DNA of 64,000 nt. Source: Crambe crambe. Taxonomy: Eukaryota > Porifera > Demospongiae > Poecilosclerida > Crambeidae. Positions 1 through 10,559 of the stretch are shown piece by piece. The translations under genes were made by a program, and so were the position numbers. Below the pieces are notes generated by a model that ran no database searches, was not told the DNA's origin, and was given only the letters and a program-made list of their open reading frames with translations. Each line of letters begins with the position of its first letter. Position 1 is the first letter of the stretch. The stretch lies in contig OZ004588.1 in NCBI GenBank assembly GCA_963924555.1, forward strand, positions 2,480,001-2,544,000. The letters are read 5' to 3'.

Positions 1-388
1 TATACAACAGTCATTCAACCACTTGAGTATGCTATTTTAGGAACTTGAGAGCTGTTGCTGTTATGGTGACTGAGGGCAAAGCTTGAGGTCATTACAACAA
101 CAGCTAGAAGGTCCTAAAATAGTGGAACTCCGAGGATGAGGGTATTAACCGACTTAGTGAAAAATCCTATAATTAATATTATTATTCATGAACACTAATT
201 ACATTCTTATAAATCCCACTTAAAACCACCAGAAACCCAACAAGACTGCTGAATGTTTGACAGTATAAAAGGGACTCATTGAGTCTACATTATACTGTGA
301 GTGATACTATAACATTTAGCCTGCCATAGTTTTGATATCACTATTAAAGTTAATGCAAAATAATTGCATTCTTTTAAAACCACAAGAA

Positions 389-594
389 ACCCAATGACAC
401 TATAAAATGAGTCGCAAGCATTACTATGGTGCTTATGGAGCCCAGACTGGCATTGGTCATTTATTCCTGATGGCTGTTCTAAAGACCTCATTAAGGTTGA
501 ACCTTCATAGCATATTATGGATGGTCTAATAGTAATTAGTACATAATGTGTCAGGGTTCTGGTCAATATCGCAGAGTCCTTTTATCTGACCAAA
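389..594. repeat. Dispersed repeat, copy 1 of 2
   Basis: This stretch aligns with 28901-29095 in the same orientation. Both copies start at 'acccaatgacact', share 'ggtgcttatggagccca' in the middle and end at 'gtccttttatctgacc', with scattered substitutions and short indels. No coding potential is visible. The rest of 1-672 shows no gene, only AT-rich DNA with short fragments of the same family. Confidence 0.75.
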
Positions 595-672
595 TCTCAA
601 TAGAGTACATGCATGGGTACTTAATGAATGATTGAATGTTGCATTGGTTGTACACCTCTACACCAATACCTC

Positions 673-738
673 GGCTACTCCTGGATGTAAGACTCACGAC
701 GCATGAATATCATTATCTTGTCTGGCTGTTGCTCACTG
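673..738 (+). repeat. Unique part of left terminal inverted repeat
   Basis: These 66 bp match the reverse complement of 18001-18066 without a mismatch. They include 'ggatgtaagactcacgac' and 'gataatgatattcatgcg' (the latter as read on the right end). The 20-bp array starts directly inside. Confidence 0.85.
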
Positions 739-3660
739 TCTCTCTGAGTTGCTCACTGTCTCTGGCATGTTGCTCACTGTCTCTCTTAGTTGCTCACTGT
801 CTCTCTGAGTTGCTCACTGTCTCTGGCAGTTGCTCACTGTCTCTGGCAGTTGCTCACTGTCTCTCTGAATTGCTCACTGTCTCTGTCTCTCTGAGTTGCT
901 CACTGTCTCTCTGAGTTGCTCACTGTCTCTGGCAGTTGCTCACTGTCTCTGGCAGTTGCTCACTGTCTCTCACTGTGTCTGGCAGTTGCTCACTGTCTCT
1001 CTGAGTTGCTCACTGTCTCTCTGAGTTGCTCACTATCTCTGGCAGTTCCTCACTGTCTCTCTTAGTTCCTCACTGCCTCTCTGAGTTGCTCACTGTCTCT
1101 CTGAGTTGCTCACTGTCTCTCTGAGTTGCTCACTGTCTCTGGCAGTTGCTCACTGTCTCTGGCAGTTGCTCACTGTCTCTCTGAGTTGCTCACTGTCTCT
1201 CTGAGTTGCTCACTGTCTCTCTGAGTTGCTCACTGTCTCTGGCAGTTGCTTACTCTCTCTCGCTGTCTCTGGCAGTTGCTCACTGTCTCTCTGAGTTGCT
1301 CACTGTCTCTCTGAGTTGCTCACTGTCTCTCTGAGTTGCTCACAGTCTCTCTGAGTTGCTCACTGTCTCTGGCACTGTCTCTGGCAGTTGCTCACTGTCT
1401 CTGGCAGTTGCTCACTGTCTCTCTAAGTTGCTCACTGTCTCTGGCAGTTGCTCCTGTCTCTGGCAGTTGCTCACTGTCTCTCTTAGTTGCTCACTGCCTC
1501 TCTGAGTTGCTCACTGTCTCTCTGAGTTGCTCACTGTCTCTGGTAGTTGCTCACTGTCTCTGGTAGTTGCTCACTGTCTCTGGCAGTTGCTCACTGTCTC
1601 TCTGAGTTGCTCACTGTCTCTGGCAGTTGCTCACTGTCTCTCTTAGTTGCTCACTGTCTCTGGCAGTTGCTCACTGTCTCTGGCAGTTGCTCACTGTCTC
1701 TCTGAGTTGCTCACTGTGTCTGGCAGTTGCTCACTGTTTCTCTGAGTTGCTCACTGTCTCTCTGAGTTGCTCACTGTCTCTCTGAGTTGCTCACTGTCTC
1801 TCTGAGTTGCTCACTGTCTCTGGTAGTTGCTCACTGTCTCTGGTAGTTGCTCACTGTCTCTGGTAGTTGCTCACTGTCTCTGGTAGTTGCTCACTGTCTC
1901 TGGCAGTTGCTCACTGTCTCTCTGAGTTGCTCACTGTCTCTGGCAGTTGCTCACTGTCTCTCTTAGTTGCTCAGTCACTGTCTCTGGCAGTTGCTCACTG
2001 TCTCTGGCAGTTGTTCACTGTCTCTCACTGTGTCTGGCAGTTGCTCACTGTCTCTCTGAGTTGCTCACTGTCTCTCTGAGTTGCTCACTATCTCTGGCAG
2101 TTGCTCACTGTCTCTCTTAGTTGCTCACTGTCTCTCTGAGTTGCTCACTGTCTCTGGCAGTTGTTCACTGTCTCTCACTGTGTCTGGCAGTTGCTCACTG
2201 TCTCTCTGAGTTGCTCACTGTCTCTCTGAGTTGCTCACTATCTCTGGCAGTTGCTCACTGTCTCTCTTAGTTGCTCACTGTCTCTCTGAGTTGCTCACTG
2301 TCTCTGGTAGTTGCTCACTGTCTCTGGCAGTTGCTCACTGTCTCTCTGAGTTGCTCACTGTCTCTGGCAGTTGCTCACTGTCTCTCTTAGTTGCTCACTG
2401 TCTCTGGCAGTTGCTCACTGTCTCTGGCAGTTGCTCACTGTCTCTCTGAGTTGCTCACTGTGTCTGGCAGTTGCTCACTGTTTCTCTGAGTTGCTCACTG
2501 TCTCTCTGAGTTGCTCACTATCTCTGGCAGTTGCTCACTGTCTCTCTGAGTTGCTCACTGTCTCTCTGAGTTGCTCACTGTCTCTCTGAGTTGCTCACTG
2601 TCTCTCTTAGTTGCTCACTGTCTCTGGCAGTTGCTCACTGTCTCTGGCAGTTGCTCACTGTCTCTCAGACTCTGAGTTGCTCACTGTCTCTGGCAGTCTC
2701 TCTTAGTTGCTCACTGTCTCTGGCAGTTGCTCACTGTCTCTGGCAGTTGCTCATGCACTGTCTCTGGCAGTTGCTCACTGTCTCTGGCAGTTCTCTCTTA
2801 GTTGCTCACTGTCTCTCTGAGTTGCTCACTGTCTCTCTGAATTGCTCACTGTCTCTCTGAGTTGCTCACTGTCTCTCACTGTCTCTCTGAGTTGCTCACT
2901 GTCTCTGGCAGTTGCTCACTGTCTCTCTGACTTGCTCACTGTCTCTCTGAGTTGCTCACTGTCTCTCTGAGTTGCTCCCTGTCCCTGGCAGTTACTCATG
3001 CACTGTCTTCTGAGTTGCTCACTGTCTCTACCAGTTGCTCACTGTCTCTGCACTGTCTCTGGCACTGTTTCATTGTCTCTGGCAGTTGGTCACTGTCTCC
3101 TGAGTTGCTCACTGTCTCTCTGAGTTGCTCACTGTCTCCGTCAGTTTTGCTCAATGTCTCTCTTAGTTGCTCACTGTCTCTGGCAGTTGCTAACTCTGTC
3201 TGAGTTGCTGGCAGTTGCTAACTGTCTCTGGTTGTGCTCACTGTCTCTTTTAGATGCTCACTGTCTCTCCGAGTTGCTAACCGTCTCTGGCAGTTGCTCA
3301 CTGTCTCTGGCAGTTGCTACTGTAACTGTCTCTCTGAGTTGCTCACTGTCTCTGGCAGTTGCTACTGTAACTGTTTCTCTGAGTAGCTCACTGTCTCTGG
3401 CCGTTGCTAACTGTCTTTCTGAGTTGCTCACTGTCTCTCTACTGTCTCTGGTAGCTAGTTGCTCACTGTAAATACAGTCTTTTATGTACATACTATCTCT
3501 GATAGTTGCTATCTCTCACTATTCCTCTGAGTTGCTCACTATTTCTCACTGTTTCTTGTCTTATCTCTCTTATTTAAGTTGTTCACTGTCTTTGGCAGTT
3601 TCTCTATGTTGCTGAATTTGTTCACTCTCTCTGAATTGCTTACTGTCTTTCTAACATTTA
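722..3660 (+). repeat. Left 20-bp tandem array (subterminal repeat of the transposon)
   Basis: About 140 head-to-tail units of gttgctcactgtctct followed by a 4-base variable part, mainly ctga or ggca and less often ctta or ggta. The outer part (to about 2950) is very uniform; the inner edge (3000-3660) decays by substitutions and short indels into unique sequence. Because 20 is not a multiple of three and the unit has no stop, long Leu/Ser/Val-rich frames run through it; I regard these as non-coding. Likely roles are transposase binding or structure formation (inference). Confidence 0.9.
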
Positions 3661-3809
3661 TTCTTGCATCAATCTGTGTGCATCTCAATTAATATGTACC
3701 TGAAGTGCAAAATTTTTCTGTTGGGAAAGTTAAATGTGTTGATATGAAGCATGTGGTCATGTAGTTCCACATGTGATCCTTATCAACTTCACTTCTGCTT
3801 TCTTTCATT

Positions 3810-6800
3810 ATGGATAGTAGCATTAATGAGCCTAATGATATACCTGGAGATCAAGTAAGTTGATGGTTCATAAATAGCTGTGATGATAGATCTAATTGGA
3901 ACAATAAGCAGAATTTTAAAAAGGAGGGGGGTGGGGTCAAGCATAGCAGCTAATGTAAGTTAGTCCCTTTAAGCTAGTCTTCATGAAAATTGGCATCTGA
4001 CCCACTCTTCCTACTCCGCTGTTTAATTCATGTTTCGTTATAGAGCCATGAACGATTTCATGTCACTTCTAACTCTATTGGAGTGATGAAATTTGGAGAA
4101 TTTCATTCTCGCAGTGATTTCAGTCTTAGGCTGAAATATTTTGTTGAGGCAGGCACAGAAACTGGCTTTGTGGCAGAAATAAATTCAACTCATCTTTCTA
4201 ATAAAACTAAGTAAGTATTTTATATCAACCATGTATCCCGAAAATAGTATAGCTATATACCATGATGTTTTCAAAATTGCACCTTCTGATTGTATGTATT
4301 TTTGTGGGTTGTGTGTTATCTAATTAATGTATGAAGTGCTTGATGTGAGTTTGAGTGAAGTGTGTGATTTTTAGGTAGTGGTCTACTGTACGGCGGATGA
4401 AGGTTTGGAAATCTTGGATGTTTGTAATTGGTATGGCTATTAGGTGTGTCAACAGGGGTGCATTTAGGGGGGCCCTGTACAGGCCCCCTCCCTTGAGTTG
4501 ATCCCCCTTTAAACTTGGAAATTTTAAAAAAATATAAAAATGAACAGCTAATAGTTATGTCAAACTGATACTCTTCTTGACTTTCATACATCCACAATTT
4601 CCTCCATGCACTCTCAGCAGAGAGTACTCAAGTACAATTCTTTAACTCAATACACAAAACTGGCATTTACTTATGAAAATGGTAGGAGAATTAGCCAACA
4701 ATGAGTCCTCCAAAAATAAGTAAAATTTTCTTTTGCACTCTGCGCGGGAGGGGGCACATGCACCCTACAGCCACATGGTCATCTATACCATTTCTATACC
4801 CCTCCCCCCCCCCCCCCCCCCCCCCCCCCAAGCAAAATTTCTGTATAGTTACAGCCCTGGTCAACCATATGGTACTATGTATGGCATACATGCAAGTGTC
4901 CTTCTAGCTTTAATGGCACCAAGTAGCCTACCAGACCACTGTCTTTTAGCCACATTCCACTATTGAAGCGGTAAATATACTGCTACAGCATGATGCACCC
5001 ATCCAGTTACTTTCACCTGTATTGTGTTTCACTGCTTATGAAATATTTAATATCCTACTTACATATACTATTAGCTTTCTATATTAAATGATGTAGGGAT
5101 TGCTATTTCACTACAAATTCTGTCCACAAAAAATCTGACTTCATCGAACAAATCAATCGGAGTTCAGGTGGTGGACTGACATTGTCTCTCAGAGATCACG
5201 AAATAACAGAATTTTATCATTTCTTGAAGAAACGGTTTGATTTTGATGATGCCAAGAATAGAAAGCGTGGTTCATCGCATATCGGTTTACAAGATGACGG
5301 GAAAGTTTGGATCTTGTCATCTAGTCTACACCTTAATGAAGATGGCTTGGTAATCAGCAAAGAAGATTCCAACTATGTCTGGCTACCACATCTTGCACTA
5401 GAAAATGTTGGGACTTCAAATTCGGGAGCCATAAATTCGACATCCTTAATACCAAGAATTCATACACCATTGACAACGAAAAATCTTGGATCATTATTTG
5501 TGTCTATGAAGGGGTGCTTTAAGCATAATTATATTCCATCAGTGATGACTGTAGCTGCTGCTCTACTAGCACTGAACTATGAGACTGTGCTGAAAGCATA
5601 CGAAGGTTGTCCTGTGCCATTTATATATGGACCAAGTCAAACTGGAAAAACCCAGTCATGCAAAACTGCCTTAGCATTATTGGGGATGCTTCAGAGGGGC
5701 TTCTTTAAGAAGACAACATCTCAGAAATGGTTTTTGGAGAGGTGTACATTATCATCAATGCCTTTTGTAATCGATGATCCCCGTGATATTAAAGATAGAA
5801 AGGGAAATCTTACTGTGCCCAGTGATCTGTTGGACTTGGTGAATGATATTTTTGATGGGGGCATTGTGGCAAATTTACGCACAGGAGCTGTAAGACCCAG
5901 AAGCATGTGCATTGTATCTGCAAATGCGCTGCCTACTGCTGATAAGTAAGTTAAATATCTTATGTGCATGGCTACCCTTCTAAATCCAGGAGTAGTGCAG
6001 TAGATTATAAACTTACACATTAGGTAACTCAGTTACTATAGTTCAAGGGAGTGCGCACTTTTTCAGTGGTAAACTAGCCAGCGTTCCCAGATTCTTAGTA
6101 CCTACCGTTTCAATACTTGCTTGGGTTTGGCTTACTACTTAGGTAGCTATGACTGGTTCTCATCTTACATTGCTCATGTACATTGATTGTGCATGTCATT
6201 TAACCAGTTTGTAGTAGTTAATTAGAGTTAGAGACTAATTTCCTTTGCCCATTGGTACTAAGGCAAGAGAGTGGCATCTAGCTCGACCTGGTAGGAGTTT
6301 GGGTAGTGTGTGTATATATGTCTGCCCAGACATCCCATAAGTGGTAATGGTTCACACCATATGAGTGGGGTGGCTGTTGCATGGGCACAATTGGCTGATT
6401 ATCCGGTTGGTTGCTGCTCTGTAGATTTAGTTCTTAGCCTTGAGCTTCATATAGCATAATCATGAATCAGTGGCATAGCTAACCCAGGGCCTGCCAAGGC
6501 ACATGCCCTGGCAATACACGAATCGTTATTATCATACCAGAATGGCTCAAAAATAGGGGAGAAGTGACCCTTTCTCTTAGTACGTATTTATGTACGAGTG
6601 TAGCTACAGACTCATGCTCATGCATGTAGTTAAAATCATTCCTTTGTAATAGGGATATGTCAAGAACAGTTATTATTCCATTTAATTTACCAAAAATTGG
6701 TGTTGAAACTGAACAAGACTGCAAAAATCACCAAGAGCTTGGAAATATCAGGAAAAATCTCTCAAGTTGTATTGGCTGGGCTATCTCACTAAGAAAGCAA

Positions 6801-9800
6801 ATGGAACTCTCAGGAATTTCAATGATCAATAGCAAGTATTTGCCTGCAATATTCGACAAAATAAAAGGTGTAGAACCACGTACGATCACTGGGTACTCCA
6901 TTCTTCTATATTTTGTTGATGAGGTATGTGAACAAGAATAATCTATAGCTATGTTTGATTAAAGCATTTTCTTTTCAAACTTGCAGCTGATTAAGAAAGC
7001 TAAAAGTGAAGATTCCACCATAACTTTAGATCTGAATGATGTAATAGAGTACATTGGAGATACTATCCCTCCTCTATTCCAATCTTCTATTCCATCTCAA
7101 AGCATAGGTACAACAAATAAAGAAATTTCTGAGTTCCCATTGGCTGTCAGGAATATGTTTGAAAAGATATTGCTATGGATGACTGGAAAGAGAAAATTTG
7201 AGGTTTGTAAACATAGATGTATGTATACTTGATATCACAATATCACATAAAATGTAGATACTTCGCTGTCTACGGATTGATGGGATCAAGTTCAAAAACG
7301 AAGCTTGCATTGGTATTAGATTATCGTTAATGACACTTGATATCGATCAACAGCTTGTCATCAATCAAGTGACTTCCGCGAAGATTGGTGCCAATAATGT
7401 CAACAAAGACTTTTTATCAAATTCTTCAGAAGATAATTTCGTAAAGAGAGGAGTGAATTCCACCAGTCAGCGATGTTTGGTGATATGGACAGCATTTATT
7501 CCTCAACAAATTCTAGCTGACATTTATAGAGGTATGACTGTGAAATCAATGTGGGGTTTCTCTTTATTAGGAGCCAAGGGTTAATTTTAATCTGGCAAGA
7601 ATTAATGAAGCTCTTGTTAGTTTTTCAGTGAGCACTTAAAGGCTTTTTGACTACTTAACTGGCTACATGGCTTGATGTGTGCTGATCAATATAATAGTTT
7701 TAGATCCCGTTGCTATGTGGTTGCTATGTGGATTAAATCAGCAAGTGTGCACTATTTCTGTAGGAGTGCACTAATTCTGTAGGAGTGCACTAATTTTTTG
7801 CATCCCCAGGCTATGATTGTTTATGCTGAATGCTGTAAGACAGCTTGACCAAGCTGTTGAAGTTCTGCCTTTTATGCTGGCTACTATACTCTCTGAAAAG
7901 CTTGTTGGGTTTGAAACGTTATGAATATCATGTCATTATAAACGTGCAACGTGGTCAATGAATAATATTAAAATTCCACGTTTCAAACCCAACAAGCTTT
8001 TCTGAGAGTAGCTAGTATAACATTCTAGCTGGTCTACAGCAAGCTGGTGTTTCGCACGCCGCCTTCTTTGATCTTCAGACTGGGCAGGCACAAAATACTT
8101 GTATCCTTCGTGCTTGGGAGTATCCCGATTTATACTATAACAGGAGCATCAGCAGGTACGTGGACTATTCTTGCTGCCATTTCACAACTCAAGAAAGAAG
8201 TGGAGACAACAATTAGCTAGCTAATAGCAAACCAAACAGTACTGATGTTTGTAACTATGGACTACAGTAGCTACGCGCATGCACAATGGGATCTAAAATA
8301 GATAAAGCATGCACACTCGGTTCGCACATGCTTTATCTATTACATAGAGTGTAGTAAGCATAGCCTCGTCCCCAGGCCCTCCTTTTTAATTATGATTGTG
8401 GAGGGCCTGGTACGCGAAAATATCGCAAAACCATAGAAACCCCATAGCGTGGGTGTGTCCAAGGAAACGCATTCCCATTGCAAACGTCACCATGACAAAT
8501 CGGTGCTACGACCACGCACTAGCACATGGCCCAGCCAGGCCTTAGAAAGAAGAGGCGTTGAGCCATTGAGCTGCCACTGAATTCGAGCTTTGCTAGCCTA
8601 GCAGCAGATAGTATCGGAGCTGCCTATCATCTAGTTATCGAGTAGTCTAGATTTTAGGCTCAGCTGGATTATAAATAGATCGGCCTCAGAATTCTTCAAG
8701 AGTTTTAGTAAGTCCTTGGTTGTATAGCCATAGCGAATTAGTCTTTTTGTTGTAGCGAAGCAGCAGAAGTTCTTCTGAACACCTGGTGCCTTTAGGTCGA
8801 TCCTATCCTGTGTAGTTGCTCCAGTTCGTAGCCCAAATGCGTGGGCATGGTCATAATGCTCTCGTGCACTGCCCATGCCCAATTAAGACGGTTCTACCCC
8901 AGTTCTATGACTTCAATTTTTGTTCTGTATTAAGGCCATTATTTATAGAATCCTAGTTTCCTGTCCAAGAAGACATCCACAAGTGCTGAGGTCAGGAAGT
9001 TATTATAATTATTCTATTATTGCTTCGTCGTTCGTCTCAAAGGTCCTGTCTTCGTCATTCACCATGGGCTTTCCCAAAAAGAGCTGTATGTGAAGCCAAA
9101 TGTGCGTGCTCTACTGTGCGCATGAGCAATGGCAGTAATAATATTTTTTGATGCGGTGACATTTTCAATACACGGGTAGTGGACAGGAAGCAATCATTCT
9201 ATTAATAGTGGCCTAACATATGTCATAATCACTGCACCATATCTGAAGCTACCATAATAGCTTACAGCTTGAGTATGATGTATATGTATGCTGGCTCCCA
9301 GAACACGCATGCATAGTATTTTACATTATTCACTATGCAGGCAATATCGAGCGTTAATTAAGCACATGTGCATGCAATTGATAACAGGCCGGCCCTTTCG
9401 CTTTTCCTCTACCCCATAAAAAATGGGCCTGGGTACGAGGCTAAATCAAGATTCAAATCCTGGCACCCTGTTCAGATTAAATCTTGGGATACTATGACCC
9501 ATTTTAGAGCCATCAAAAAAAAATTGCTGGTTTATAGCACTTATAGCAGGTGACACTGACACCTGCTATAAGCGCTAACAATGACCTTAATTACTTTATA
9601 ATTAAGAGATGGGGTAGTGTTCTGGTAGGTTACATAAGTAATTATCATGAATTACAGTTTCTGGTGAGCTGGAAGATGATGGAGGTGGTAATGAAGCTAC
9701 AGATGAAGGTGACAAAGATAGCAATCCAGCAGTTGGTGGTGAGGGTCTGGGTGGAGATGGCAATCCAGCAGATGTTACTGGAGGTATGGATGTAGTTGGG

Positions 9801-10442
9801 GTTGGTGGTGAGAGCAAATCTGGTGATAATTCAGCAGAATCTAACAGGTAATTTTCTTGTTTTTTGTGTTTCATTTTTTTTTGAGCTAGCTGTGTGCATG
9901 CGTAGCACAAATCTGTTTTGCTTTGGTAATGATAAGCTGTTTATCCATGGCTAATTAAGCAGGTTCTTAAATAATATCGTGAATAAGACTTTCTGCTAGC
10001 AACTAAAAGTATACATGATTGTAGCTAGACAATTATTATCCGATGCACAGTCCAAATGAAGTAGAGTTAGATCCATGCATGGGTTATTCCACAATATGGG
10101 GGCTGTATGATTTATATTGCTATAGAGCCTAAGTGTGAGAGCAGTATCTACCATACTGTCCAAGGTGCTGTGGTTATAATAAAATTATACAGGTCTGATA
10201 TTGGTATTGCCTCTGTCCTGACCACTTCACCCAACATAGTGATCTTAAACCACAAGTATAGGCATTACATAAATGATTTTTCTTTTTTTAAATACCAACC
10301 ATACAAGCAAATACATAGCTAATTATGATGAAAACATTTGCATTTGATTTTATGCAGCTCAAAACGAGGGAAACCTAAGAGAAAATCCGCTAATATTATC
10401 AGAGATTCAAAAAGGCAGAGGGTTGCCCCAGACAGACAGTGA
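3810..10442 (+). CDS. Transposon-borne P-loop ATPase, eight exons
   Basis: My exon model joins 3810-3854, 4044-4210, 5097-5945, 6653-6923, 6987-7202, 7258-7531, 9658-9847 and 10358-10442. Every junction has GT/AG and keeps frame, giving about 698 aa. Walker A is GPSQTGKT at residues 249-256, Walker B is MPFVIDDP with Asp297-Asp298, and a sensor-like VSAN has Asn347. This looks like a DUF927/D5-type helicase ATPase, a family known mostly from phages and plasmids; the assignment comes from the motifs only. Exon 7 is acidic and Gly-rich; exon 8 ends with a basic KRGKPKRKS tract resembling a nuclear localisation signal. If the seventh donor were skipped, the protein would stop at 7584 (about 624 aa). 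The gene converges on the transposase and probably serves transposition, in an unknown role. Exon 1 (MDSSINEPNDIPGDQ) is the least certain part. Confidence 0.72.
4700..4862. repeat. Dispersed repeat fragment with a C tract, in intron 2 of the ATPase gene
   Basis: The stretch with 'gagggggcacatgcaccc', 'catctataccat' and a run of about 27 C at 4803-4829 resembles 31855-31985 (gagggggcacacacccc, cacctataccac, then C-rich DNA). It probably belongs to an old short element. The Pro-rich frames across the C tract are artefacts. Confidence 0.5.
7880..8022. mobile_element. MITE-like hairpin, about 140 bp
   Basis: An arm containing 'gaaaagcttgttgggtttg' at 7893-7915 is matched by its complement at 7980-8008 across a loop of roughly 65 bp. 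Both arms extend to 'tactctct' and 'agagagta'-like ends. The element lies in intron 7 of the ATPase gene. No coding content. Confidence 0.6.
8024..8156 (+). other. Possible extra exon inside ATPase intron 7
   Basis: After an acceptor-like 'aacattctag', an open stretch reads AGLQQAGVSHAAFFDLQT and continues through ILRAWEYPDLYYNRSIS to a donor-like 'cag/gtacgtgg'. The entry phase fits exon 6 of the ATPase gene (phase 1), but the exit phase (2) does not fit the exon at 9658, so a further exon would be needed. It could be an alternative exon, a decayed exon or chance. I do not recognise the sequence. Confidence 0.3.
8361..9443. mobile_element. Nonautonomous element with MULE-like ends
   Basis: The left end TAGCCTCGTCCCCAGGCCC is nearly the complement of the right end GGGCCTGGGTACGAGGCTA. 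The same ends occur in the intact element at 44971-45661. The left half (8361-8790) is shared with 51567-51990, including 'gattgtggagggcctggtac' and 'ggattataaatagatcggcc'. I see no target duplication here. An open frame of 83 codons on the minus strand at 8631-8882 lies in the repeat and is not supported as a gene. Confidence 0.6.
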
Positions 10443-10559
10443 TATCAATACAAAGTATGTCTCAATCACATATGAGTTTGAACTTATGCTATTATATTGT
10501 CTTCATTATTATTTGATTACTTCATTATTAAAATTAATAATAACCACAATAGCCAAAAT

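Noticed and set aside
722-3560. Leu/Ser/Val/Cys-rich open frames in the left and right 20-bp arrays
   Set aside because: They exist in several frames because the unit has no stop and is not a multiple of three; they are translations of a repeat, with no start context or splice logic.
4691-4966. Poly-Pro and poly-Gly frames at C or G tracts (also near 23.6, 35.7 and 59.3 kb)
   Set aside because: Produced by homopolymer runs in mobile elements; no family similarity or splice context.
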